Shown: positions 29,638 to 42,302 of the stretch, one piece after another
Layout: every line of letters begins with the position of its first letter
How positions within the stretch are numbered: position 1 is the first letter of the stretch
Source: Piscicola geometra
Lineage: Eukaryota > Annelida > Clitellata > Hirudinida > Piscicolidae
Length of the DNA stretch: 64,000 nucleotides
Direction: 5' to 3'
Assembly (NCBI GenBank): GCA_943735955.1
Contig: OX030965.1
Location: 3,910,003 to 3,974,002, forward strand
Translations under genes and position numbers: made by a program
The notes under the pieces: model-generated
Told to the model about the DNA's origin: nothing
Database searches by the model: none
What the model saw: only the letters and a program-made list of their open reading frames with translations

Positions 29638-32600
29638 ATGGATGACACAGGGCCAGAAGCATTTTTCGATTGTGATGATACAAGTTTGTTCCATGTTTTA
29701 GTTAATATATTTTTTTACAGAAATAATTTATAAATAGTATGCAATACTGATATGAGCAACTAACATTTTTCCCAATGACCAAATCTACAGAAAATGCTGC
29801 TGGAATGAAGACACCTTGTAAGAAAGTACCAAGCTGGGGTGGCAGGTTATTCAATAAACTTTATTGAATAAAGCTTTTAAAAATATTTTTCATCATTGCA
29901 TTATTGATAAAATCATAAATATAAATTCTATAATTTACTATTTAATAATGTAAAAATATCTTTTTCTTTTCACAAGAACCCAACTGCCAGCCAAGATGGC
30001 ATCGAGGAGTGACTACAGCATATGGACTGTTCTGAAACAGTGCATTGGAAAGGTGAATTGAAAATAATTTAACAGATTTTACTAATATTTCAAAATTATT
30101 TCTTATATTATTATATAATTAAGAAAATTTCAATAAAAAGTTCAAATTAATAAGGAATATAATATTTGGATTGGAAAATGTGGGATTAAAATCCTTCACC
30201 AATACCACCACACCACACCACAACCACTATCACAACTACTACCACTACCACCAATCCAGGAGCTCTCCAAGATCACCATGCCTCTAGTCTTCAATGAACC
30301 CATCTCATTCCTCCAGAGGGTGCCTTTCCTTTTGTGTGCATGTTTTTCGTCGACTTTTATCTTTTTTTCTACACCCAATCAACTCCATTCCACCCCTAAC
30401 CACCAACCACCATCTTTTTCTTTCCACTATCCACCACCAACCAACATTATCTTCTTTTTCTCCACAACCAACCACCATTAACCACCATTTCTGTTTTCAC
30501 CAATTACCACCATCCAACACCAATCACCATCCACCCCAATCACCTATAATCTCAACCACCATCTTCTCCACCACCACCAACCACCATATTATCTTGCTCC
30601 ACCACCACTCCCAACCACCATATTCTCTTGTTCCACCACCAACCACCACCATCAACCAACCATCACCACCATCAACCAACCATCACCACCATCTTCTCCA
30701 CCACCACAGCTGGTTGAGCACATGGAGTACGCCTACCTGATCGAACAAGCCTCGAGGTGTGATGACCCTGTCAAGAGGTTTGAGGTACTAGTGCATGCAT
30801 GCATGCATGAATTGATGCATGCATGAATTCATTGAATAATTAGTTTATTAAATGGATGAATTTATTCATTAATTTATGCATTAATTTATGCATGAATTTA
30901 TGCATTTATTCATGCATTTATTCATGCATTTATTCATGCATTTATTCATGCATTTATTCATGCATGAATTGATGCATTGATTGAAAGATTAGAAAATAAT
31001 GTTTAAAATTTAGTAAAACTCATCATCACCACCACCACCATCATAACCACCATTATCATAACCACCACCACAACCACCATCATCATAACCACCACCATCA
31101 TCACCATCATAATCATCACCACCACCATCATAATCGTCATCACCACCACAGTTGGTGACGGCTTTTGCAGTATCGGCTTCAGCCTCGACCAAAGACCGCG
31201 TTGGCAAGCCCTTCAACCCTCTGCTGGGAGAGACCTATGAGTACTCCAGGTGTGTGCACGTAAACACACATACACACATAAACGCATAAAAATATATACA
31301 AAAACACACACACAAAAACACACACACACACACAAACACACACACAAAAATACACACACAGACACACACACACAAACACACGCCAACACACACACACACA
31401 CAAACACACACATACACACATACACACACACACATGTACAAACACTCAGAGGGGGTTACAGGATGGTATGTGAGCAGGTGAGCCACCATCCACCAATCAG
31501 TGCCTTCCACGCCTCCTCCGACACTTTCCTCTTTTACGGGTGGGTGTGGCCTTATCTGTTACCATCATTATCATGCTCGTCATCATCATCAGCATCATCA
31601 TCATCATCATTCTCATCATAATCATCATTCCCATCATCATCATCATTCCCATCATAATCGTAATCATCATGTCTTTATCAACTTTAACACTATCATCATC
31701 ACCACCCCCCCCCCCCACCATGACCACCACTATCTCATAGGTTCATCCAGCCTCAGTTGAAGTTCTGGGGTCGTAGTGTGGAGGTCACACCGGGTGGTCT
31801 GATCACCCTACGACTCACAAAGTTCGTGGGGTGTCAGTAGGAGGGGGGGGAAGGGGGTGGAGGTGTTTGACCTTGAGAGGTCATGGGACTTGGGTTTTGA
31901 TTTCGTATTGGGTTCAACGTTAACATTTGTTCATTTGTCTATTCATTTATTCTATCAATTCTTCTCCTATTTTACTATGCATTTAAAAAAAATTACATTT
32001 AGTAATCTATTTATTCATCCATCCATTTATCCATCCATCCATTTATCCATCCATCCATTTATCCATCCATCCATTTATCCATCCATCCATTTATCCATCC
32101 ATCCATTTATCCATCCATCCATTTATCCATCCATCCATCCATCCATCCACCCAGTTACGACGAGTCATACACATGGCAGAGCGTCAACTGTAGTGTGCAC
32201 AACATCGTCATAGGCAAGCTGTGGCTGGAACAGGTTGATGGTGTTGATTATGATTTAATCATCATCATTAGCACCGATTCTTTCTTTCATGCCAACACCA
32301 TCACCATCATAATCATAACCATACCACCATCATCATTACCATACCACCACTATCGTCACCATCACAACCACTACCATCACCACCACCACCACTACCATCA
32401 CCCCCACCACCACCACCACCACCACACCACCATCATCATCATGACCACCACGACAGCAAGGCAGTATGGTCATCATGAACCACAAGACGTCATGGAAGGC
32501 GACCTTGACGTTCCACCCGGCAGGCTGGTTCAGCAAGAACATCCATAGAGTTGATGGATTCCTGCTTGACGCTAAGTCATTATTACTTTTTTCATTTATA

Positions 32601-35166
32601 TATTTTATTTCCATTTTTTAAAATAATTTTAAAATATTTTTTTAAACTAATTTTTTTATATATTTTGTTTTTAATAAGAATTTTTTTGTTTTTTTTATAC
32701 ATATTTAATTTTTAGATTTTTATAAGTTTTTAACAAGTATTTTTGCCGATTACAATTCCCAACCAATTCGATTTATTAGTTTGAAAGTCCACCACATACA
32801 CCAAACCGTCCAGAAACCGCAAGTTACGTTGTTTCGGGGGCAGGTGGGTAGACGCCCTATATAGTTTTCCATTGGACCAATGGGAAGCCTTCGTTAGCCT
32901 AGCCAGTAGCAGAGCGTCTGACGATGACCTACTTGGCGGTGCTGATGATGATGATGCTGATGGTGCTGATGATGATGCTCTCAAACGTGGAGCTATAGAC
33001 AATATAAATAATAGTCTTGGTGAAAATGCTGATGATGGTGGTGGTGATGGTAATGATGGTGGTGGTGATGATGATGATGGTGGTGGTAATGATGATGATG
33101 CTGGGTGGAGTGATGATGATGATGATGATGAATTCGTTATTGCAAATGAAGACATGTGCTCAAGTGGAAATGATTATGGTGATGATAATGATAAAGATAA
33201 TTGTGATGATAAGGGTAATGATGATAATGATGATGTTAAAAATGATAATGATGATAATGATGGTGTTAAAAATGATAATGATGATAATGATGATGTTAAA
33301 AATGATAATGATGATAATGATGATGTTAAAAATAATAATAATAATAATAGTGCATACGATTCAAATAACAAAAACAACAAGGGTGGTGATGATGATGGTC
33401 ATAATGGCAAAGATGATAATGATACTGCAAAGAAGACTAACGGAAAGGTGGAAAACTTTAATTAAAAATTAAGTTATTTTATTTGTGAAAACTTTAATTA
33501 AAAATTAAGTTATTTTATTTGTGAAAACTTTAATTAAAAATTAAGTTATTTTATTTGTGAAAACTTTAATTAAAAATTAAGTTATTTTATTTGTGAAAAC
33601 TTTAATTAAAAATTAAGTTATTTTATATTTTTTTTTTTATGTCCTTCTACATCACCACAACAGTCTCGCGTCCACGCAAAGGAAACTAAAACGACCACTA
33701 CCACCGCCACAAAAGCCACTCCCACCACCACTACAACAACAACTTCTACTACTAAACCCACAACTACCACCATCACTACCACCACCACCACTAAATCTAC
33801 TACTACCACCACGCCTAGCAGCAAATCTGCAGCGGTCGCCTCAGCTTCTAGCACGGACCAATTCCAGAAGGCGGTCAAAGGGTCTGTCAAGCTATGGCAG
33901 ACATTTTCGAGACCGACTATGTCCGAACAGGTGGTGATGATGATGATGCTGAGGGTGGTGGTGGTGGTGGGAATGATGGTTGTGTAATGATGATGATCAT
34001 GATTTATTTCCATTTTCATCTCTATCTCGAAGTGTATTGTATATTTTATTTGCTAAAGCCACACACCTTCCACCATTCAACCACTTTTCAATGTTCAATT
34101 GTTCATCCTCCACCCATAATCTGCCCATCATCAAACCCCCCAACCATCCCCCACCATCCACCCACCATCCACCCACCATCCACCACCATCCACCCATCAT
34201 CCACCCACCATCCACCACAGTATTATAGCTTCACCAGCTTCACCATGCACCTCAATGAAGAGCCCTCCACCAACCCCACCCCTACCGCCACCACCACCAC
34301 CAAACCCACTCACCACCCCTCTCTCGCCCCCACCGACTGTCGTTTCAGACCGGACATACGCCTAATGGAACAGGGGTTTATAGGTTGTCGGCAAGGCGGG
34401 AAGGGTGTTTGAGGGTGCGTTTGTGGCTGATTGGTGTTTTAGGGTGTTTTTAATGAAGTTAAAAGTTTTTTAGATGATTTAGTAGGCTTGTACATTACTA
34501 CTAAATTATCAACTTCACCATCATCATTACTTCATCATAACTATCATCATCATCATCATCACTATCATCATCACCATCATTATCACCATCACCACCACCA
34601 TCATAATCATCATCACCATCACCACCACCATCATCATCATCACCATCACCACCACCACCATCATCATCATCACCATCATAAGAGCAAGCTTCAGTAGAGA
34701 AGAACAGACTGGAGGAGAAGCAGAGAGAGGTGAGGAAGAAGAGGAGGAAGTCGCAGCCGCAAGCAGACCCTAGGTGCGTGGGGGAGTTTGATAAGAGAGG
34801 GGGGGAGGGGTGGAGGGGGGGGGGGGGTTTGAACGTGGAGGGGGGAGTGTTTTGTGAATTTTTAACGAAGGTTTTGTATGTGGAAGTAATTGATTGGTTG
34901 GTTGGTTGATTAGTTTATGGTGGTTTGGCTTGTCACTCTTTCTAACTACCTAGTTCTCAAACACCCATCCTTCTTTTTCACACACCACCTACCTCCATCT
35001 ATGCAACCTTCGTCTATCCTTTTTTCTTCAGCCACTTCCATGCATCCACCCTTCTCCCATCAGTTGGTTTCACAAGGGTTTAGATTCAACAACAAACAAA
35101 CAAGGGTGGCTTTTCAATGGGCGATATTTCAAACGGGACTGGTCCAAGTGTCCCGACATCTTCTAA
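29638..35166 (+). CDS. OSBPL2: Oxysterol-binding protein-related protein, ORP2/ORP1 type
   Basis: Fifteen exons: 29638-29683, 29791-29845, 29977-30052, 30260-30319, 30710-30784, 31152-31249, 31450-31539, 31741-31821, 32155-32233, 32457-32575, 32814-33447, 33664-33930, 34221-34383, 34683-34773, 35064-35166. Phases close, giving 678 residues (human ORP2 is about 480). There is no PH domain, as in ORP2. The N-terminus has a FFAT-like EAFFDCDD, suggesting VAP binding at the ER. The ORD domain shows [22 protein letters not shown], the signature [14 protein letters not shown] near 145, [12 protein letters not shown] and [13 protein letters not shown]. The C-terminus has [15 protein letters not shown] and ends CPDIF. 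ORPs move sterols and phosphoinositides between membranes at contact sites. The extra length is an Asp/Asn-rich insert (exon 11) plus a Thr-rich stretch (exon 12). Confidence 0.9.
30793..30965 (+). repeat. CATGCATTTATT repeat in an ORP intron
   Basis: Alternating CATGCATG and CATGCATTTATT units, about 12 copies, starting 8 bases after the exon 5 donor. Confidence 0.85.
31254..31437 (+). repeat. (CA)n-rich tract in ORP intron 6
   Basis: Interrupted (CA)n with AAAACACA and ACATACAC variants, filling nearly the whole intron between exons 6 and 7. Confidence 0.9.
32005..32154 (+). repeat. 16-base CCATCCATCCATTTAT minisatellite at the ORP exon 9 acceptor
   Basis: Eight to nine copies ending CATCCACCCAG, which forms the acceptor of exon 9. 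Confidence 0.9.
33450..33625 (+). repeat. 36-base AT minisatellite at the ORP exon 11 donor
   Basis: Five near-identical 36-base units containing GAAAACTTTAATTAAAAA. The first copy starts inside the donor of exon 11 (AAG|GTGGAAAAC). Confidence 0.9.
34503..34682 (+). repeat. (CAT/CAC)n tract at the ORP exon 14 acceptor
   Basis: About 170 bases of CAT and CAC triplets ending CATCATAAG, the acceptor of exon 14. The His-rich frame is intronic. Confidence 0.9.
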
Positions 35167-36262
35167 ATGTTCTATGCCGTATTTATTTAATCTTTGTTTT
35201 TCGAATATTTAATTGAGGGCTACGTATTTTCATGTTTAAACACATGTTTTATAAATAATTTGAGTTATTTTTATACAATGATTTGGGTTAACTTGTTTTT
35301 TTTGTTTAAAAAAATACATTTAATTGTTTAGAATATTAAATTAATTAATTTGCTTAATTTAATAATTAATTCAAATTAATATCTTTTTCTATTCGTTTTT
35401 ATCTGAAATATCCACCTTCTTCATTCTACAAGATTGAAGATTATGAATAAGCTATTCAAAGTTATAGTACAAAAACGTAAATGAAAACAGTTAATCAATT
35501 AAAATATAAAGTTCACTTTTGAATCCACATTCAGCTTCAATTTTCGCGCCATCGATTTTTATCATCGTCTGCGTTTATTTTCCCGCCATTTTGTTCATTC
35601 CATGTCACACACCCTCTGCAGTCGGGTAGCACGCTTCGAAAACACATCTTTTCGCTTACGTCACCAAGTTATATCATATGAAAATTAATTTTTGAAATGT
35701 ATTAAAGTCTATTTTTAAATTTAATTATTGGGAAATGAGTTTTCAATTGTATTGCGCTTTACAGCTTCATGAATTTCTTACTTAATTACTGTTTTTCATT
35801 AAATACTTTTTTATCTGGTATTTATTTTTAAGAATTCTAATTAAGTGCCAAAAATATAGTCATGTTTTATATGAACTTTATTCTTATTATTTGTTTATAT
35901 TAATATTATTATTATTATCAATATTTTAAAAACTGTATTAAACGCCTGCTTAGTCAACTACAATTGCCACAATATCTTTGAATTCTTTAACGACAATTCC
36001 ACCGCTTCTCTTGTGCATTAATTCTTGCATGCATGCATCGGGACATTCATTCATCGAACCAAGCATGCATCCATTCATGCATTCATGCATTGTTGCATTC
36101 ATTCATGCACGATGAATTCCTGCTTCATCCTCATCCACACATTTTCGTGCATTCTGGTGATGGTGAATTTGTAGTTTCATTTTATTCAAAGCTGCATATC
36201 ACAACTACAACTGCTCAGATTGTATTTTTTCGTTTTTACTGATAATGATGATGATGATGCTA

Positions 36263-36316
<54 letters not shown>

Positions 36317-36386
36317 CTGCTGCTTTCAAGTCGTATTAAACAAAAAACGTCTCAAGGTTTCTAAAGCATGGCTTTGATAAAAGCAT
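35167..36386. other. Intergenic, AT-rich, with a small GC-richer patch
   Basis: This is the tail-to-tail gap between the ORP gene and the unknown Asn-rich gene. At 35541-35595 are TTTTCGCGCCA and TTTTCCCGCCATTTT, which look like E2F-type sites, but no start of a gene is apparent beside them. CATGCATT words lie at 36027-36085 and (GAT)n at 36241-36318. Nothing else is recognised. Confidence 0.45.
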
Positions 36387-39300
36387 TTATGAAGATGAAG
36401 ATGATGATGATGATGCTAGTGAATTGGGAAGTGATGATAACGATGGTTTGGAGGATAAAGTGGTAAGCGACCCATTCGTAACTATAATATTATTATTCTT
36501 ATCATTTTTATTAAAGTTATTTTTTCCCATTTTTATATTTTTTGTGTTTTTATTTTTCTGAGGTAGTTTGGCGTACACTTGCTTGTCAGTCTGTATCTCG
36601 TATTTCTTGATATCGATCCTGTGGTAACCGTCATCAAAATTATTACTTTTATTAATATTATTCTCAATATTATCTATTTTTCCAGTTTTATTATTATTAT
36701 TTGTTTTATTTATAAAATTATTATTTTTGTGTGTGTTATTATCCTTGTAATCGTAGTAGTTGTTGTGGTAGTTGTGGGTGTTGTTGTGGCGGTGGTAGTT
36801 GTGGGTGCTGTTGCCGTGGTGGTAGTTGCCGCAAAGACAGTCATTTTTGTAGAGCTCAACATTTGAAATTTTTAGGAATGGTGGTGGAACAAAGTTGAAA
36901 AGTGAATCTTTATAGTGGGGCAAGTGTGGTTGGTGTGGTAGAGATAGATGGTGTGGTTGGTGTGGTTGGTGTGGTAGGGATAGATGGTGTGGTTGGTGTG
37001 GTAGAGATAAATGATGCGATTTAAGCAAGGATGAATGGATGGGATGAGATTTAGTGAGAGAAAAATGAGTTTTGATGGGAAAAGAACAAATGGGTTGTTG
37101 TAGTTGAAGTTGTTGCTGGTCTTGTAGTAGATATCCCATTTCGTCGACTAGGTTATTGTTGTTGTTGATGCTTCTATTGTTGTTGTTGATGTTGTTGTGC
37201 ATGGTGTTGATGAAGTGAGTGAGTTTGTTGATTACGTCACCACAACTGATTTCTTCTTCTTTGTTATCTTTCCTTTCTCTTCCACCCTCCTCCAAACATA
37301 AGTTTTTGTTCCCGCCATTAATTCCTTTTTTAATTTCATCCCCAGCTATAATCTTGTTCCCGCCACTTTTTCTATCAGCATCATTACCATCATCACCATC
37401 TGTACTCCTTCTTTCATCTCTTCCACTATTCCCACCATACCTTCTCAGCAGTAAAACTTCTGATCTGAGATTGTTGATCATCAACTGTTGCATCAACCAC
37501 AGCGTCGTCATGGAGATTTTGGTACCATCACTTGCACCACCCTTACTGACACCCATCCCACCATCACTATTACTATTACCCATCCCACCACTATTAGCGT
37601 CACTCATCCTCCCCCTACCACCACAGTATGGACAGTGTGCTAGATAGTATGATGAAGGGTTTGTTGGGATGGTTGATGGAGTAGGGGTTGTTGTAGGTGG
37701 GGTTGAGATTGGGATAGATGGATGGGCTGGTATTGAAGTGAATGGGTTTGTCGATGGAAGTGTAGATGGATCTATAAGTAAGGGTGTGGATGTGTTTGTG
37801 GATGTAGGTGTAGATGGATGGGTTGATATGGGAGTTGATGGATTACTCAGTAGAGGAGTGGATGGTTGACTGGTAGTTCTGATTGACTCTAAAACCAGCA
37901 TGTTATTTGACAACATCTTCTCACACACCTCCTTCACAACCTCGTCTTCACCGGACACCTTCCCATCTCTTCCGTTGACTCTTCCATCTTGACCACTGTT
38001 GCCATGCCTACTTACTCCATGACAACCGAGTGAATTCAAGTTCTGAAGGAGTAACTCGTTAGCTTCTCTGATGCAGTTGAGGCTTGACTGTATACCATCC
38101 CATCCACTTCCACCACCATAATCATCACCATGGGTGTTTTTAAGATCCCCACCATTAGTTTCAATATCTCCATCATCCTTAGCGCCATCATCATCATCAC
38201 CACCGTCATCATCATCACCACCGTCATCATTATCATCCTCATCTTTACCATTCTTTTTCTTATTGCCATTAAAAAAAAGTTTTTCAGAATTCAAATCAAC
38301 TTCCTCATTTCTTTCACTGTTTAAATCTGCGCTATCATCATCAACACTCACGACAGACCTTCCACCACCACCCCCATCCACTCCCATCTTCACCCCCCTT
38401 TTCTTGAAAGAACTCATAAAACCAACCCCTCTCCCATTCTCATCGTTGTAATCACCATAGCAACCAGTATCGTCATTATCACCACCAACGACATCATCAT
38501 CAACACCACCAGCGACATCATCATCAACACCACAATCATCATCATAACTACATTTACATGCTTCGCAGCCTGTTTGGATGAATCGCTTGTGACTACCATT
38601 ATTACAGATTTTTTTATTGTTTTTATTGTTTTTATTATTGTCGTTGTTGTTGTTGTTTTTATTACAATTACAGATGCTATGACAGCCATTTGTGCAGTTT
38701 TTGTTGCTGGATTCTTGGTCAATGTCGCTGTTGTAGTTGTTGTAAAGACCTGTAACAGTACTTTTGTGGTTGTTGTTGTTGTTTTTGTTGCTGTTGTGGT
38801 TGTGGTTGTGATTGTTGAAGAAATAGTCGCTAGAAGTACTTTGGGAGTTGTAGTAGTGGCATTTGTTGGAACTGGATTTTTTTGTGGGTAGTTTGTAGTT
38901 GTAGTTGTGGAAGGTGCTGTTGATGGGTTGTCGTTGTAGTTGTAGTAGTTGCATCAGTTGCTTGTGGTAGTTGTTGTGCTTGTTGTTGTAGTGGTGGTGG
39001 TGGACGTTCAGCTCTTCAGAGTCTGAGTAGGAGTATTGTTGTAGATCGAAAAAAGTGTTTTTGTTGTTGTTGTTGTTGCCGACTTTGTAATTGTTGTTGT
39101 TGAGGTCACAGTGTCTGCACACGCTACAGAAACAGATGGGAGGTTCTTCCAGGGAAAACTTTGGAGAAAGAAAATGTGCAAATTGCTCATGGAAACAAGA
39201 TGCCATCCATTCCAATCAATCAGTCAATCAAACACATTTATAGGCGTTTCATCAATTACGAATAAATAAATAAATGAGCTGCAAAAGACAAACTCACGCT

Positions 39301-40114
39301 AGAAAGCTCTGAGCCAATGAAGCTCCTGAACTGTCTAGATGACCTACATGAAGGCTGACCTAGACTGGGTTGCTCTGATTGGAGGGTTGGCGGAATGACC
39401 TTGAAAAGGCCATCACACGACGATATTTTGTTCTCGAAAACACTGCTTTCTGAGTGCGAACGGGTGTTCAACTTGCGCCTAGAAAACCAGCTGTTTTTAC
39501 TTCCGTTCTTGCTTGGCTTTTTCTTCTTCACGAACAACGATGAACCGTTCGAGCTGACACTGCCACTCCTGCCGTCTTTCCCACCACCACCGTCCAACTG
39601 TTTCAAAAGTTCTCGCAGCTGGTCTTCTTCCGTTCGTTTGATCACGTGTTCGTCATTTTGGCGGGAAGGTTTGAGGAAAAGACTGAAGATGTTGCGAGGT
39701 CGTCCATGGGAAGGGGGTTTGCGTGTGACGATGTGTTTGTTGCCGTCAGTTTTGATGTTGCTCTTGTTGCTGCTTATGTTGCTGTTGAGGTTAGTGTTGT
39801 TGTTAATGTTGTTGCTGTTGCTGTTCTGGTTAATTATTTCTTTATTGTTGACAAAGATGTTGTTGTTGCTTGTGTTGTTGCTTGTGTTGTTGTTGTTATC
39901 ATTGGTGTTGTAGTCTTCGAATAAAGGAACAGAAAACACGTTAACTCTTTGTTGTAGTCTTAACTTTTGTTGTTGCGAAATTTGTTGTGATTGTTGTGGA
40001 AACTGCTGTTTGCGTTGCTTCAAAAGAAGTTGCTTTTGCTGAAGCCAACTGGTGTTCATGGCGTCAACTCTTTCTCTCAAAATGACCTCAACACCACCAC
40101 AACTATTTAACAAC
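36387..40114 (-). CDS. Unrecognised large Asn/Asp-rich protein
   Basis: Two minus-strand exons join in phase 0: 40114-39298 (acceptor TGTCAG upstream, so not the first exon; first internal ATG near 40062) and 39158-36387, about 1,195 residues in total. I do not recognise the family. Non-repetitive islands: LLNSCGGVEVILRERVDAM then a Gln/Lys-rich coiled-coil-like stretch; KPPSHGRPRNIFSLFLKPSR; EEDQLRELLKQLDG; SRSSRQFRSFIGSELSS; and, just after the junction, LEEPPICFCSVCRHCDL with a close Cys cluster (C-x-C-x2-C-x2-C). Later: WLMQQLMINNLRSEVLLLRR and YLAHCPYCGGRGR, another C-x2-C pair. No transmembrane segment is evident. The islands suggest a real protein with possible metal-binding Cys clusters. 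One or more 5' exons should lie between 40115 and 41700. Confidence 0.55.
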
Positions 40115-40565
40115 CTGACACAATTAAAATGTGGGTCAATGATTTGATTAGTCGAGCTGCTCTAGAACACCGCTACTGCCTTGATTAGATTTGAGCTTTT
40201 GAAACTTATTTATTCAAAAAAAAAATTTTTTATTGGTGCCTGGATACTTAAGGGGTTAATGTTATTTTTTTAGATTTATAATTTTTTAATACAACCAAAA
40301 AGACCCTGCTACTCCTCTACACTACCATGAGTTTGAAAACCTATATACCAGCACACGCACACAAACAAACACACACACACACGCACACAAACACAATATC
40401 ACACACACACACAAACACGCACACACACACAAACACACACACACACGCACACAAACACACACACGCACACAAACACACACACACACACGCACACAAACAC
40501 ACACACAAACACACACACAGACACACAAACACACACACGCACACACACAGACACACACACACACA

Positions 40566-40608
<43 letters not shown>

Positions 40609-41571
40609 AGCAAGATGAATAGGCACAAAACACAGAGTATAACTACAGCCAATCAACCAGCATATTTTGTCGCTGTATTTTTGCCTCTGTAATGACACAT
40701 AATACGAAATAACAGAGCTGTTTAATCATACATTATTTAAAACAAATAAAACAACTTTAAAGCTATTTTATGGTTTAATATCAAATTTATTTGTTTAATT
40801 TTATTATTAAATCGTTTTTCATGTCTTTAAACCCTCGCTAAACCTCAAAACTCGTCATGAAAGCACCATTCGGAAGATTGGCTCGTAGATGAAAGAAGCC
40901 GAAACGTCATTATCTTCATCATTATCATCATCATCTACTCCATCATCTTCATCATCATTATCATCATCTACTCCATCATCAGCATCATCATTATCATCAT
41001 CATCTACTCCATCATCTTCATCATCATTATCATCATCATCTACTCCATCATCTTCATCATCATTATCATCATCATCTACTCCACCATCAGTATCAACACC
41101 ATCGTCACAACACGTTTGTAACAAACACTTCAAACAAATGTTTATTTCAGAAATACCTCAGGAACGAAAAATTAAAATTAATAACTCAATGAGGTCACCA
41201 ACAATTTAAGTACATTTATAAATAAAATAAATTAAATTAAAAGATGAAATGGGTGTATAATGAATGAATCGACAGGTCTATGAAATGGAAAAAGAGGAGA
41301 AATGTTGGAGTTAGTTCCCAATAAATATGCAGCCAATTAGTATTAGACTGAAAAGTAATTTAATTGAATCCTCATCATCATCATCATTCTCATGGTCATT
41401 ATCACCATTAAATTTATAACTATCAATATTAAATTTAAAATGTAACTTAATTAGATGGTTTGTGTCATATTTTGATATTAGAAGTGATTATATTTAGGAT
41501 CATAACTATCATCACGTCCATCATCTTCATTATCTTCTTCTTCCTTTCTTCATTATCTTCTTCTTCCTTTC

Positions 41572-41618
<47 letters not shown>

Positions 41619-41644
41619 CATCATCATCATCATCATCATCATCC

Positions 41645-41676
<32 letters not shown>

Positions 41677-41701
41677 GTCATCATCGTCGTCATCATCATC
41701 A
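40115..41701. other. Repeat-rich gap between the unknown gene and KYAT
   Basis: Contains (CA)n at 40338-40611, a roughly 36-base CATCATCTACTCCATCATC minisatellite at 40910-41095 and the start of a (CAT)n run at 41565. The 5' exon(s) of the unknown minus-strand gene should lie here or farther upstream, but I could not pick one out. Confidence 0.5.
40338..40611 (+). repeat. (CA)n microsatellite
   Basis: Interrupted (CA)n with CACGCACAC, CAAACAC and CAGACAC variants. Confidence 0.95.
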
Positions 41702-41703
41702 TC
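41565..41703 (+). repeat. (CAT)n microsatellite abutting the KYAT stop codon
   Basis: About 40 CAT triplets with CCT and CGT variants. On the coding strand this is (ATG/GAT)n directly after the KYAT stop at 41702. Confidence 0.9.
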
Positions 41704-42003
41704 AATTGTTCCACGACTCAAATACTTTTTTTGCCTTTTCCAGAGTTTCATCCGTCTGTGTACAAATTGGAATAATATTTCCTTATTAAATATTAAAATA
41801 CCACTTTTAATTATTAGAAAAAATAATAAAACATTAAAATAATAACTTATTAAAATATCAATAAAAATACTAAAACATTAAATTAATAACTTATTAAAAT
41901 ATCAATAAAAATACTAAAATAATAATTAAAAATATTAAAATGAAAAAACCCACTGAGATACCAATAACAAATATTAATTACATAATAATAATAATAATAA
42001 ATA

Positions 42004-42035
<32 letters not shown>

Positions 42036-42246
42036 GCAATGATTATGAGAAATGGTAGACGCCTTGAAGAAGCAGAAGCGGACGAGGTTGGCCGAGAGGG
42101 GCTTGTGCGCCTGGCAGTAGAAGGCGCTGTTCGGAATCACTGAGACGCCCTGTGGTGGCCAATTTCTTTATTATTATTATTGTGTTTATTATTATTATTA
42201 TTATTAGTAGTAGTAGTAGTAGTAGTGGTAGTAGTAGTAATAGTAA

Positions 42247-42302
<56 letters not shown>

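Noticed and set aside
39395..39924. Plus-strand Leu-rich 172-codon frame
   Set aside because: Antisense shadow of the Gln/Asn-rich exon of the unknown minus-strand gene.
40855..41133. Asp-rich minus-strand frame ending IYEPIFRMVLS
   Set aside because: Almost all of it is the CATCATCTACTCC repeat; the short non-repeat end has no support, though it could be part of the missing 5' region of the unknown gene.
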